Position numbers and translations under genes: made by a program
In this document: positions 26,876-35,874 of the stretch, piece after piece
How the letters are laid out: each line of letters opens with the position of its first letter
Numbering within the stretch: the first letter of the stretch is position 1
The notes under the pieces: model-generated
Seen by the model: only the letters and a program-made list of their open reading frames with translations
Databases searched by the model: none
Told to the model about the DNA's origin: nothing
Assembly (NCBI GenBank): GCA_001874325.1
Contig: MPCW01000001.1
Coordinates: forward strand, 62,001 to 126,000
Origin: Flavobacterium sp. MedPE-SWcel
GTDB lineage: Bacteria > Bacteroidota > Bacteroidia > Flavobacteriales > Flavobacteriaceae
DNA: 64,000 nt
Reading direction: 5' to 3'

Positions 26876-27610
26876 TTGAGATATTTCATTGAATTTGCAT
26901 ACAACGGAAAAAACTATTGTGGCTGGCAATATCAGCCCCATAGTCCATCGGTACAAGAAACTTTAAACAAGGCATTATCTACGCTATTAAGAGCCGAAAT
27001 TAATGTTTTAGGAGCAGGTCGTACCGATACTGGTGTACATGCAAAACAAATGTATGCTCATTTTGATTTTGAAGACAATTTTGATACCGAGTCAATTACC
27101 CTAAAGCTAAATGCTTTTTTACCAAAAGACATTGTAGTATACAGGTTTATTCCTGTAGCCAACGATGCTCATGCTCGTTTTGATGCCGAAAGCCGTACCT
27201 ACGAATATCATATACATACCTATAAGGATGCTTTTGATAACGAAGGAAGTTGGTATAACTTTCGTAATCTAGACGTAAAAAGCATGAACGAAGCAACACA
27301 AATACTTTTTGAGTATACTGATTTTAAATGCTTCTCTAAAACCCATACTGACGTTAAAACCTACATTTGTGATATAAAAGAAGCCTATTGGGTACAAAAT
27401 GGTAACAAACTTATTTTTACTATAAGTGCCGATCGTTTTCTACGTAATATGGTACGCGCTATAGTGGGTACTCTTGTAACTATAGGTTTAGGCAAAATGA
27501 CAATTGATGAATTTAGAACTGTGATAGAAAGTCGCGACAGAGGTAATGCAGGATTTTCGGTTCCAGCACATGGGTTATATTTAACCAAGGTAATTTATCC
27601 TTACCTTTAA
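26876..27610 (+). CDS. truA: tRNA pseudouridine(38-40) synthase
   Basis: A 244-aa enzyme that isomerises uridines 38-40 in the anticodon arm of tRNAs. The catalytic motif GAGRTDTGVHA holds Asp51. The N terminus (RYFIEFAYNGKNYCGWQ) and the DRFLRNMVRAIVG segment are typical of TruA. The start is TTG; there is no ATG between the promoter box and the conserved N terminus, so this is a true non-ATG start. It leads a three-gene unit with the ABC exporter (gap 15 bp) and a small membrane protein. Confidence 0.94.
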   Translation: MRYFIEFAYNGKNYCGWQYQPHSPSVQETLNKALSTLLRAEINVLGAGRTDTGVHAKQMYAHFDFEDNFDTESITLKLNAFLPKDIVVYRFIPVANDAHARFDAESRTYEYHIHTYKDAFDNEGSWYNFRNLDVKSMNEATQILFEYTDFKCFSKTHTDVKTYICDIKEAYWVQNGNKLIFTISADRFLRNMVRAIVGTLVTIGLGKMTIDEFRTVIESRDRGNAGFSVPAHGLYLTKVIYPYL

Positions 27611-27625
27611 GCCACTAAATTGTAT

Positions 27626-29377
27626 ATGAAAGCTATAAAATTTCCAGTATTAAAAAAGGTATTGCAATTTGCAAAGCCTTATAAATCACGATATATAAGT
27701 GTAGTTATATTTGCAGTACTACTATCAATATTTGCAGCACTACGCCCCTATTTACTAAAACAAACTGTAGATGAGTATATCAGCGGTGGAGACTCTAATG
27801 GGCTACTCAACTATATCATATTAATGGGTAGTGTGTTACTACTAGAGGTAATTTCGCAATTTCACTTTGTGTATTGGTCTAACTGGCTAGGTCAAGATAT
27901 TGTAAAAGATATTCGCGAAAAACTCTTCGGGCATATCAATACTTTTAAAATGAAGTTTTACGATAATGAACCTGTAGGTAAACTAGTAACACGTACGGTT
28001 TTTGATATAGAATCTATTGCCAAAATTTTTAGTCACGGACTGTTTTTAATAATCAGTGATTTATTAAAAATGACGGTTGTTCTTGCCTTTATGTTCTACA
28101 TGAACTGGAAACTTACCCTTATAGTACTTGTTGCCATGCCAATATTACTATATGCAACACGTAGATTTCAACTAAAAATGAAGGGTGCATTTCAAGAAGT
28201 ACGTACACAAATTTCTAACCTTAATACCTTTGTACAGGAGCGTTTAACGGGAATGAAAATTGTACAACTTTTTAATAGAGAAGATATTGAATATGAAAAA
28301 TTTAAAGCCATTAATAAAAAGCACAATAAAGCATGGCTAAAAAACATACTGTATAACTCTATATTCTTCCCTATTGCCGATATTATATCATCGCTTACAC
28401 TTGGTTTTATTATATGGTATGGAGGTATCAATATTATAAATGGTGATAACATAACCACGTTTGGAGATCTTTTTGCCTATACCATGCTTATTAGTATGCT
28501 ATTTAATCCTTTACGTCAAATAGCCGATAAGTTTAACGAGCTACAAATGGGTATAATAGCCTCAGAGAGAGTTTTAGAACTATTAGATGAAGATGAAGTA
28601 CAAGAATCTGGTACTGTAAAAGCGAGTCACTTTAAAGGAAACATTACTTTTAAAGATGTGCGCTTTAGCTATATACCAGACGAAGAAGTTATAAAAGGAA
28701 TTAACCTAAATGTAAAGGCAGGTGAAACCATTGCTATAGTAGGTACTACAGGAGCAGGAAAATCGACTATTATAAACCTGCTAAATCGTTTTTATGAAAT
28801 AGATAATGGTAGCATTGCTGTTGACGGTACTGACATAAACGAATTTACACTAGAAACCCTGCGCAAGCAAATAGCTATTGTACTGCAAGATGTTTTCTTA
28901 TTTGCCGATAGTATACTTAACAACATTACCCTTAATAACCCTGATATTACTAGAGAAGATGTTATAGCGGCTGCCAAGGCTATAGGTGTTAATGATTTTA
29001 TCATGACCTTACCTAACGGGTATGACTATAACGTAAAAGAACGTGGTGTAATGCTATCGTCTGGGCAAAGGCAACTTATTGCCTTTTTGAGAGCTTATGT
29101 TAGTAACCCAAGTATATTAATACTAGATGAGGCAACATCATCTATAGATAGTTACTCGGAAGAGTTAATACAAACAGCTACTGATAAAATTACCCAAGGT
29201 CGCACCTCTATAGTTATTGCACATAGGCTAGCTACTATTATAAACGCCGATAAAATTATCGTTATGGATAAAGGGCTTATAGTAGAACAAGGTACACACC
29301 AAGAACTTATGAATCACGAAATGGGATATTATAAAAACTTATACTACTCTCAGTTTGCTGTAGAAACAGAAGGATAA
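27626..29377 (+). CDS. ABC exporter, fused permease and ATPase (MsbA-like)
   Basis: From the ATG at 27626 (a TTG two codons earlier is unlikely) this is a 583-aa half-transporter working as a homodimer in the inner membrane. Six transmembrane helices span about residues 15-310. The ATPase domain follows, with Walker A GTTGAGKST, the signature LSSGQRQ, Walker B ILILDEATSSID, and the switch His in IVIAHRLATI. Architecture fits MsbA/lipid-A-flippase-like or multidrug exporters; the substrate is not readable. The gene is in the truA unit, an arrangement I believe recurs in Bacteroidota. Confidence 0.9.
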   Translation: MKAIKFPVLKKVLQFAKPYKSRYISVVIFAVLLSIFAALRPYLLKQTVDEYISGGDSNGLLNYIILMGSVLLLEVISQFHFVYWSNWLGQDIVKDIREKLFGHINTFKMKFYDNEPVGKLVTRTVFDIESIAKIFSHGLFLIISDLLKMTVVLAFMFYMNWKLTLIVLVAMPILLYATRRFQLKMKGAFQEVRTQISNLNTFVQERLTGMKIVQLFNREDIEYEKFKAINKKHNKAWLKNILYNSIFFPIADIISSLTLGFIIWYGGINIINGDNITTFGDLFAYTMLISMLFNPLRQIADKFNELQMGIIASERVLELLDEDEVQESGTVKASHFKGNITFKDVRFSYIPDEEVIKGINLNVKAGETIAIVGTTGAGKSTIINLLNRFYEIDNGSIAVDGTDINEFTLETLRKQIAIVLQDVFLFADSILNNITLNNPDITREDVIAAAKAIGVNDFIMTLPNGYDYNVKERGVMLSSGQRQLIAFLRAYVSNPSILILDEATSSIDSYSEELIQTATDKITQGRTSIVIAHRLATIINADKIIVMDKGLIVEQGTHQELMNHEMGYYKNLYYSQFAVETEG

Positions 29378-29391
29378 AACTATTACCTAGA

Positions 29392-29667
29392 ATGAAACTC
29401 TTCTTTAAATATTTTGTAAAGGTACTTGCTGTAGAGGCTATTTTATTAATAATTTACCTTTTGCTTACTATAAATATAATGCCCGATAGAGTCAGGTCTA
29501 TAGGTCATGCTATTTCTACACTATTAAGCCTACCCTTATCGTTAATAAACAGAAGTTATCCCTATTGGGCTACGGGGTCTATTTACTTTAAGTTATTACT
29601 TATACTAGTAACACTTCTTACTCATACATTTATTGTTTATAAGCTAGCTAAGGTGTTTAAAAAGTAG
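29392..29667 (+). CDS. Small two-helix membrane protein, 91 aa
   Basis: A 91-aa protein with two clear hydrophobic segments (about 9-30 and 65-85) joined by a loop containing SYPYWATGSIYFK, and a basic C terminus (KLAKVFKK). I recognise no family. It begins 14 bp after the ABC exporter gene, so it is probably the last gene of the truA unit and could be an accessory to the exporter; that is inference from position only. Its stop lies 9 bp from the convergent unknown membrane-protein gene, with no terminator between. Confidence 0.65.
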   Translation: MKLFFKYFVKVLAVEAILLIIYLLLTINIMPDRVRSIGHAISTLLSLPLSLINRSYPYWATGSIYFKLLLILVTLLTHTFIVYKLAKVFKK

Positions 29668-29676
29668 ATTATTATT

Positions 29677-30522
29677 TTACATAGATTTAACATGATTTAT
29701 TAAATCATCAATAGTAGTATCAAAGTTTATTTTTTTACTTACTTCTACAACTTTTTGTAAATTAAATTTACAAAATAAAAATAAAATTCTTTTAGCCTTT
29801 TTTATCTCTTTAAACGAATAGAAAAGCTTTAATCTAACAAACATACTTTCATACGCACTCCATAATGCTAAAAAATAATAAAATGGTAGATTCGTCAATA
29901 TTAATACTATCGGCAATAATAAACTTTTATAGTTTTCATAAGTTAAAAGTTGTTTATAATTAGTAATTATTTTATAGAAAACATAAGAGCATAAAAGAAT
30001 AACTATTATTGATAATATATTGCCTAAATATGAACTAACTTGCTTATATTCTTTATTCTTTACTGCCTTCATACTAGCAACTTGATGCATAATAGCTATC
30101 AAAGATAAAGATGGAATAATTATAAGCTCTTTCCATAATGCAAACGTGTAAAAGTTTACTAGAAATTCAAAATATATTATGAATTTAAAATCTTGAAATA
30201 AAAGAACAATAAAATCATAGTTCTTATCAGTTTTAACACTTCTAAACATTAAAATAGAAGATGAGAAAATCAACCATATAATTGAGTCTTTTAACAAACC
30301 TATATCCCATAGTATAGTATTATTCAAAAGGAAAATTACTATTGTATAGTAAATAATATAAAGTCCTAAAATTGAAGCTATTTTTATACCCAAAAAGACT
30401 TTTAAAACCTTTCCAGCAGATACTCTAATAGTTTTCTTAAATAGAGTAAGTAATATGATAACTAAAGACCAAATAATGACCGAAAACTCTCTAGTAGAAA
30501 ATATTGTTAGTAATTCATTCAT
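29677..30522 (-). CDS. Polytopic membrane protein of unknown function, 281 aa
   Basis: A 281-aa protein with about six or seven predicted transmembrane helices, very rich in Ile, Leu, Phe and Lys. A short soluble C terminus (KINFDTTIDDLINHVKSM) closes it. No conserved motif of a known transporter, enzyme or sensor is visible to me. It is convergent with the truA unit and divergent from lpd, and has no operon partner. Its codon use looks even more AT-rich than its neighbours, though a membrane protein would show this anyway. It may be a strain-variable gene. Confidence 0.6.
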   Translation of the reverse strand: MNELLTIFSTREFSVIIWSLVIILLTLFKKTIRVSAGKVLKVFLGIKIASILGLYIIYYTIVIFLLNNTILWDIGLLKDSIIWLIFSSSILMFRSVKTDKNYDFIVLLFQDFKFIIYFEFLVNFYTFALWKELIIIPSLSLIAIMHQVASMKAVKNKEYKQVSSYLGNILSIIVILLCSYVFYKIITNYKQLLTYENYKSLLLPIVLILTNLPFYYFLALWSAYESMFVRLKLFYSFKEIKKAKRILFLFCKFNLQKVVEVSKKINFDTTIDDLINHVKSM

Positions 30523-30639
30523 TTGTACATAAATATACAGAGAATTTTTGTCTGTTTAATCACTCCACAAAACATTTCCCACTTTGTAAATAATTAACTA
30601 TTTTCGTAGCCACAAAATAAACGAGAAAAAAGTATACTC

Positions 30640-32028
30640 ATGAAATACGATGTTATTGTTTTAGGAAGCGGTCCTGGTGGTTATGTAGCTGCCATAAGAG
30701 CTTCGCAACTAGGCTTAAAAGTAGCCGTAGTAGAGAAAGAAAATCTTGGTGGAATATGCCTTAACTGGGGATGTATACCTACAAAAGCTTTATTGAAAAG
30801 TGCACAAGTTTTTGATTATCTGAAGCACGCATCTGATTACGGACTTACCGTAAAAGAATTTGATAAAGATTTCAATGCTGTAATCGATCGTAGCCGTGGC
30901 GTAGCCGAGGGTATGAGCAAAGGAATACAGTTCTTGATGAAAAAGAATAAAATTGATGTAATACTTGGTACAGGTAAACTAAAACCAGGTAAAAAAATGG
31001 ACGTTACTGATGCCGATGGTAAGGTATCTGAACTTAGTGCCGACCATATTATTGTAGCTACTGGTGCACGTTCTCGCGAGTTACCTAACTTACCACAAGA
31101 TGGTAAAAAAGTAATAGGTTACCGTCAGGCAATGACATTACCAGAGCAACCAAAATCGATGATAGTAGTAGGTTCTGGAGCTATAGGTGTTGAGTTTGCT
31201 CACTTCTATAACGCTATGGGTACTGATGTTACTATTGTAGAGTTTATGCCTACTGTTGTTCCTGTAGAGGATGCAGATATATCTAAACAATTTGAGCGTT
31301 CACTTAAAAAGTCAGGTATTAAAGTAATGACTAATGCTTCTGTAGAAAAAGTAGATACTACTGGTAACGGTGTTAAGGCTACAGTAAAAACAGCTAAAGG
31401 AGAAGAAGTTCTTGAAGCTGATATCGTACTTTCTGCTGTAGGTATTAAATCTAACATCGAAAACATTGGTCTAGAAGAAGTAGGGATTGCTACTGATAGA
31501 GATAAAATAATGGTAAACGATTTTTACCAAACAAACATACCAGGATACTATGCAATTGGTGATGTAGCACCAGGGCAAGCATTAGCTCACGTAGCTTCTG
31601 CCGAAGGTATACTTTGTGTAGAGAAAATTGCAGGAATGCATGTAGATGCTCTAGACTATGGTAATATACCAGGTTGTACATATGCTACTCCAGAAATTGC
31701 ATCTGTAGGTCTTACAGAGAAAGCTGCTAAGGAAAAAGGATATGAACTAAAAGTTGGTAAATTCCCATTCTCTGCATCAGGAAAAGCAAAAGCAGCAGGT
31801 ACTCCAGATGGTTTTGTAAAAGTTATATTTGATGCTAAATATGGCGAATGGTTAGGTTGCCATATGATAGGTGCTGGTGTTACTGATATGATAGCTGAGG
31901 CTGTTGTAGCACGTAAACTAGAAACTACTGGACATGAGATACTAAAAGCTGTACACCCTCACCCTACAATGAGTGAAGCGGTTATGGAAGCTGTAGCAGA
32001 TGCTTATGGCGAAGTAATACATATGTAA
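30640..32028 (+). CDS. lpdA: Dihydrolipoyl dehydrogenase (E3)
   Basis: A 462-aa FAD flavoenzyme re-oxidising dihydrolipoyl groups of 2-oxoacid dehydrogenase complexes and the glycine cleavage system. The FAD motif GSGPGG (9-14), the redox-active disulfide in GGICLNWGCIPTK (Cys40, Cys45), a second nucleotide motif GSGAIG, AIGDVAPG, and the active-site HPHPTMSE near the C terminus are all visible. It is a single gene here, ending in a double terminator. It could serve the fused E1 dehydrogenase 24 kb upstream and the other complexes. Confidence 0.95.
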   Translation: MKYDVIVLGSGPGGYVAAIRASQLGLKVAVVEKENLGGICLNWGCIPTKALLKSAQVFDYLKHASDYGLTVKEFDKDFNAVIDRSRGVAEGMSKGIQFLMKKNKIDVILGTGKLKPGKKMDVTDADGKVSELSADHIIVATGARSRELPNLPQDGKKVIGYRQAMTLPEQPKSMIVVGSGAIGVEFAHFYNAMGTDVTIVEFMPTVVPVEDADISKQFERSLKKSGIKVMTNASVEKVDTTGNGVKATVKTAKGEEVLEADIVLSAVGIKSNIENIGLEEVGIATDRDKIMVNDFYQTNIPGYYAIGDVAPGQALAHVASAEGILCVEKIAGMHVDALDYGNIPGCTYATPEIASVGLTEKAAKEKGYELKVGKFPFSASGKAKAAGTPDGFVKVIFDAKYGEWLGCHMIGAGVTDMIAEAVVARKLETTGHEILKAVHPHPTMSEAVMEAVADAYGEVIHM

Positions 32029-32047
32029 TATTACATATTCCTAAATA

Positions 32048-32086
32048 TAAAAAACCCGCTTTGATTATATCAGAGCGGATTTTTTT
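32048..32086 (+). terminator. Terminator of lpdA
   Basis: Stem of about 10 bp (from 32056 CCGCT to 32078 GCGG, one G-T wobble) with 3-base loop, A-run before and seven T after. Confidence 0.85.
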
Positions 32087-32130
32087 ATGGCTTATAAATA
32101 CATTAATTATGGCTTTCTTTATAGTAAGGT

Positions 32131-32183
32131 TATCAAAGTAAAAACCCCGAATGTAATTTACATTCGGGGTTTTTACTTTGATA
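32131..32183. terminator. Long perfect hairpin, second terminator between lpdA and lipoprotein gene
   Basis: Two perfect 26-base arms (32131-32156 and 32158-32183) with a CCCCGAATGTAA core and A/T-runs. Symmetry suits bidirectional termination, mainly for the convergent lipoprotein gene. Confidence 0.85.
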
Positions 32184-32222
32184 ATAAACTAATACAGATG
32201 TATTAGCTATATGTTTATTTTA

Positions 32223-33104
32223 TTATAGCTCAATATTAAATTTACCATTAGTAACTTCAACTACATTATCCTCTGCATCTGTTGAAGTAAATTCAAATTC
32301 TCCTTTTATCCATCCGCCTTCATTACTAACAATAGTTAATTGACCTCCTGTAACTGTATATGGAGTTGTACCCTCAGCATATATAGCCATTATACTACTA
32401 CCATCTATTGTATAAGTACCCGCAGTAATATTTACGTTCATTAATAATTGTACTTGACTAGCAGGGCTAACAATCTGTCCACTTAATGTAAGGAACTCAC
32501 CTGATTGAGCAGATAGTATAACACTATAGTCTTTATCTACACTACCTACTGTAGCTGTAAAGTATTCTTCATTTGTAGGATCTGGATCAACATTACCGCC
32601 TGTATATGATATATTAGTAAAAATTCCACTTGTAAGTACAACAGGAGTGTCTATACCGTCTTCGTCATTACTCCAATATCCAGTAAACTCAAATGTACCC
32701 GATATAGTATTATTTACAGTATTTATAGAAGTAATAGTAACAAAACCATTATCATTAAGTTCTGAATCTAAGTTTAAGTAGCTAAAATCAGAATCATTGT
32801 TAGGACTATAAGATAATATAGCATCTGTATAAGTACCAATAGTAGTACCCGTTACAGCTATACTAACACTTTCTCCGTTAGTACCTCTTAATCCTTGTAT
32901 AGCGATTACACCGTCAATAATTGCAGCTTGAGTAGCTGTAGCCTCAAATAGCTCTTCATCAATTTCAACTTGAAATGATGCTGGCAGTGCTTGATCTTCA
33001 ACATTATCTAAAAATACAGGATCTACAGGCTCAGAGTCACAAGAAACAAACCCTAATGCTGAAATTAAAACTAAAAATGCTGATAAAATCTTTATTCTTT
33101 TCAT
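32223..33104 (-). CDS. Lipoprotein with two DUF6252-like repeats
   Basis: From the ATG at 33104 (the longer frame starts before the promoter region) this is a 293-aa exported lipoprotein, lipobox GFVSC. After the anchor come two related beta-rich modules of about 125 residues. Each opens with a short F-x-A-T/V-type strand and contains G-T-Y/G-T-Y-T and a closing G-x-F/F-N-I strand, the pattern of DUF6252-type surface proteins in Bacteroidota. No enzyme motif. It follows the MFS carrier by 54 bp but has its own -7 box. Likely displayed on the outer membrane; function unknown. Confidence 0.72.
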   Translation of the reverse strand: MKRIKILSAFLVLISALGFVSCDSEPVDPVFLDNVEDQALPASFQVEIDEELFEATATQAAIIDGVIAIQGLRGTNGESVSIAVTGTTIGTYTDAILSYSPNNDSDFSYLNLDSELNDNGFVTITSINTVNNTISGTFEFTGYWSNDEDGIDTPVVLTSGIFTNISYTGGNVDPDPTNEEYFTATVGSVDKDYSVILSAQSGEFLTLSGQIVSPASQVQLLMNVNITAGTYTIDGSSIMAIYAEGTTPYTVTGGQLTIVSNEGGWIKGEFEFTSTDAEDNVVEVTNGKFNIEL

Positions 33105-33128
33105 AACGTAACTTGAATTATTAGTTCC

Positions 33129-33136
33129 CAAATATA
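33129..33136 (-). promoter_or_regulatory. -7 box of the lipoprotein gene
   Basis: Reads TATATTTG on the minus strand, 25 bp before the ATG, supporting the start at 33104. Confidence 0.5.
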
Positions 33137-33158
33137 AATCATTAAAATTAAAAAATCA

Positions 33159-34472
33159 TTATTTTTTTAATACTCTTCTTAAAAGGAAAATACCTACCAC
33201 AAAAAATAGTGTTAAGAATATCACAGAATATCGCATGCTACCAAATATCTGGTCTATCGCTCCATAAAGTAGCATACCAATAACTATACCTATTTTCTCG
33301 GTCACATCATAAAAACTAAAGAAAGAAGTAGTATCCTTAGTTTCTGGTAAAAACTTAGAGTAGGTAGAACGTGATAGTGATTGTATCCCTCCCATTACTA
33401 AACCTACAAAACCTGCTGTAATATAAAAATGTATAGGTAACGTTACAAAAAAGGCGCAAACACATATTATTGCCCAAATAACGTTAATACCTACTAACGT
33501 TTTTATATTTCCATATTTATCTGACAATTTAGACGTTGCCGTTGCCCCTACTACTGCAACTAGTTGTATTAATAGTATACTTACTATTAATCCCATTTGT
33601 TTTGCTCCATCATCTTCTCCCCAAGCTATCTCTTCAGCCCCAAAATAAGTTGCAACCAGCATAACAGTTTGTACTGCCATACTGTAAACAAAAAAAGCTC
33701 CTAAATAACGTTTCAGTTTAACATTAAGTTTTAGCTCTCCCCATACTTTCTTTAGTTCTTTAAAACCATTAAACAGTACATCTCGAGTAACTTTTTCTTT
33801 TTTATTCCCTTTTGGTAAATAATAATAAGTGTATTGACTAAATAATATCCACCATACCCCTACTGACACAAAAGAAATTCGCATTGCTTTTATTGCTGCA
33901 GGTTCTTCTGGAGTATCTTCTAACCCGAATGCATTAGGAAACATTACCATTGCTAAATTTACAATTAGTAACAATACACTACCTATATAACCCATAGAGT
34001 ATCCTTTTGCGCTTATAGCATCTTGTTGTTCTGGGTGTGCAATATCTGGTAGATAAGAATTATAAAAAACTAAACTCCCCCAAAAACCTACTAACCCAAA
34101 AAAATAGCATGATAAACTCCAAACCATATTCTCGAGGCTAAACCAATATAAACCGATACATGAAACTGCCCCTAAGTAACAAAACAGTTTTAAAAATACT
34201 TTTTTATTCCCTGAATAATCGGCTATACCAGATAGTAATGGTGATATAATAGCTACTAATAAAAAAGCAAAAGCAGTAACAAAGCTAATTAATGCTGTAC
34301 CTTTTATAGAAGTTCCAAAAATCTCTACATTAGTTTGCCCTTCACTAAAAAGAGCATTATAAAAAATAGGGAATACTGCCGAAGCAATAACAAGACTATA
34401 TACAGAATTGGCCCAGTCGTAAAAGGCCCATGCATTTAAGAGTTTTTTACTCCCTTTTTCTAGTTGTGGCAT
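33159..34472 (-). CDS. MFS transporter, UMF1/Atg22-like
   Basis: A 437-aa inner-membrane carrier with about 12 helices. The N-terminal LLNAWAFYDWANSVYSLVI is the signature opening of the UMF1 group, related to yeast Atg22, a vacuolar amino-acid effluxer. GMGGIQSLSRSTYSKFLP-like wording in the second half is also typical of the group. Bacterial substrates are not established to my knowledge. It lies between the M48 protease gene, which ends in a terminator, and the lipoprotein gene. Confidence 0.85.
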   Translation of the reverse strand: MPQLEKGSKKLLNAWAFYDWANSVYSLVIASAVFPIFYNALFSEGQTNVEIFGTSIKGTALISFVTAFAFLLVAIISPLLSGIADYSGNKKVFLKLFCYLGAVSCIGLYWFSLENMVWSLSCYFFGLVGFWGSLVFYNSYLPDIAHPEQQDAISAKGYSMGYIGSVLLLIVNLAMVMFPNAFGLEDTPEEPAAIKAMRISFVSVGVWWILFSQYTYYYLPKGNKKEKVTRDVLFNGFKELKKVWGELKLNVKLKRYLGAFFVYSMAVQTVMLVATYFGAEEIAWGEDDGAKQMGLIVSILLIQLVAVVGATATSKLSDKYGNIKTLVGINVIWAIICVCAFFVTLPIHFYITAGFVGLVMGGIQSLSRSTYSKFLPETKDTTSFFSFYDVTEKIGIVIGMLLYGAIDQIFGSMRYSVIFLTLFFVVGIFLLRRVLKK

Positions 34473-34488
34473 AGTTGTTTTATTTAAA

Positions 34489-34518
34489 TAAAAAAAGCTG
34501 CTCTTTTGCAGAGCAGCT
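34489..34518 (-). terminator. Terminator of the M48 protease gene
   Basis: 9-bp stem AGCTGCTCT/AGAGCAGCT with 5-base loop. On the minus strand it is followed by seven T. Confidence 0.88.
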
Positions 34519-34562
34519 AATATATATAATTCTTAAAATATAGCTTTGTTAAAAAAGTAAAC

Positions 34563-35378
34563 TTATAGTTTAACTCCAAATTTAGCCGCTTCGGCTTTTG
34601 CTTTTGGTATTAAACTTCTAATATTTTTAATTCTTGTATTACTAGAAGGGTGTGTACTCATAAACTCTTTAGGAGCATTTCCTCCAGAATTTGCATCCAT
34701 ACGTTGCCAAAATGATATAGCCTCTTCTGGATTATAACCTGCAATAGCCATAAGAGTAAGTCCTATTTCATCTGCTTCATTTTCATGTTTTCTACTAAAT
34801 GGTAACATTGCTCCATATTGAGTTGTTACACCATAAGCTTGTTGATATAGTTGTTGTGCAGATTCGCTTTGTCCTGATGTAGCTAAAGCAACACCTGTAG
34901 CTCCATATTGTTGCAATGTACCTGCACTCATACGCTGTGCGCCATGATTTACAAGAGCATGCGCCACCTCATGTCCCATAACAGTTGCAAGACCGGCTTC
35001 ATTTTTTGTAATAGGCATTATACCAGTATATACTACTATTTTTCCGCCAGGCATACACCAAGCATTTACTGCTGGGTCATCAACTAAATTATATTCCCAT
35101 GCATAATCCTTAAGGTACCCTTTATATCCTTTTGCTGTAAGATATTTCTCTGCCGCTTCTTTTATTTTCTTACCTACACTCACTACCATAGCAGATTGTG
35201 AAGTAGATTTAATTACTTTATTTTCTTTTAAAAATGAATCATATTGCTGAAAAGCTGTTGGAAATATCTCTTTATTTGATACAAAGTTCAAATCTTTCTT
35301 ACCTGTAAAAGGATTTGTTGAACATGATGCTATCAACAAAAATAATAAGCTCGAAAGGGCTAATACACTTCTCTTCAT
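34563..35378 (-). CDS. M48-family metallopeptidase lipoprotein (LoiP/YggG-like)
   Basis: A 271-aa periplasmic zinc protease with lipobox LIASC (Cys19). The zinc motif is H136-E-V-A-H140, and the third ligand lies in the HENEADEIGL segment. The preceding NAWCMPGGKIVVYTG is a family hallmark. LoiP and relatives degrade misfolded or surplus envelope proteins. There are no transmembrane helices, unlike HtpX. Single-gene unit; a possible -7 box (TAATTTTG, minus) lies at 35401-35408. Confidence 0.9.
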   Translation of the reverse strand: MKRSVLALSSLLFLLIASCSTNPFTGKKDLNFVSNKEIFPTAFQQYDSFLKENKVIKSTSQSAMVVSVGKKIKEAAEKYLTAKGYKGYLKDYAWEYNLVDDPAVNAWCMPGGKIVVYTGIMPITKNEAGLATVMGHEVAHALVNHGAQRMSAGTLQQYGATGVALATSGQSESAQQLYQQAYGVTTQYGAMLPFSRKHENEADEIGLTLMAIAGYNPEEAISFWQRMDANSGGNAPKEFMSTHPSSNTRIKNIRSLIPKAKAEAAKFGVKL

Positions 35379-35400
35379 TAGTATGTTTATTAAATTTCTT

Positions 35401-35408
35401 CAAAATTA
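35401..35408 (-). promoter_or_regulatory. -7 box of the M48 gene
   Basis: Reads TAATTTTG on the minus strand, 23 bp before the ATG. Confidence 0.4.
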
Positions 35409-35443
35409 CTAAATTCATTTTATATATAATTTTGAAATGACGG

Positions 35444-35800
35444 TTATATCAATTTTGATTTATATAAATCAACTATTTGAGATAGAATTATATTAAGATC
35501 TTCTATACAAATATCTTTCTCTGGATCTATAAGTAGTATTCTCATTCTGGCACGCTTTTCGGATAATAACTTCTCATGTTCAATTTTATTTCCTTCAACA
35601 ACACCTAGATAGGGTAAACCATATTTTTTATGTATCCATAAATAACAACACATTTTACCATTAAAAAGGTAAAAAGGCATACCATATTTTAAGTCTTCTG
35701 TAATAGCTTCATCAAAATTAATAATATAGTTTCTCAAAAAGAGTAAGCATCCTTTAATAGGCTCCTCTTTAGTTAAAAAATATTTATCAATGGGTTTCAT
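35444..35800 (-). CDS. DUF1801 (YdhG-like) domain protein
   Basis: A 118-aa soluble protein with the DUF1801 pattern: an N-terminal helix pair, then EDLKYGMPFYLFNGKMCCYLWIH and a GLPYLGVVEG strand. Function of this family is unknown; related folds occur in SCP2-like and iron-sulfur scaffold-like proteins. It is divergent from the alpha/beta hydrolase gene and upstream of the M48 gene, with a 65-bp gap. The single start at 35800 fits the family. Confidence 0.78.
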   Translation of the reverse strand: MKPIDKYFLTKEEPIKGCLLFLRNYIINFDEAITEDLKYGMPFYLFNGKMCCYLWIHKKYGLPYLGVVEGNKIEHEKLLSEKRARMRILLIDPEKDICIEDLNIILSQIVDLYKSKLI

Positions 35801-35874
35801 GTAAATAGTCTAGAATAATGTTATATTCAAAAGTAATAAAACTATTAAATTAGCCTTTAATTAAAGTCAAGACA

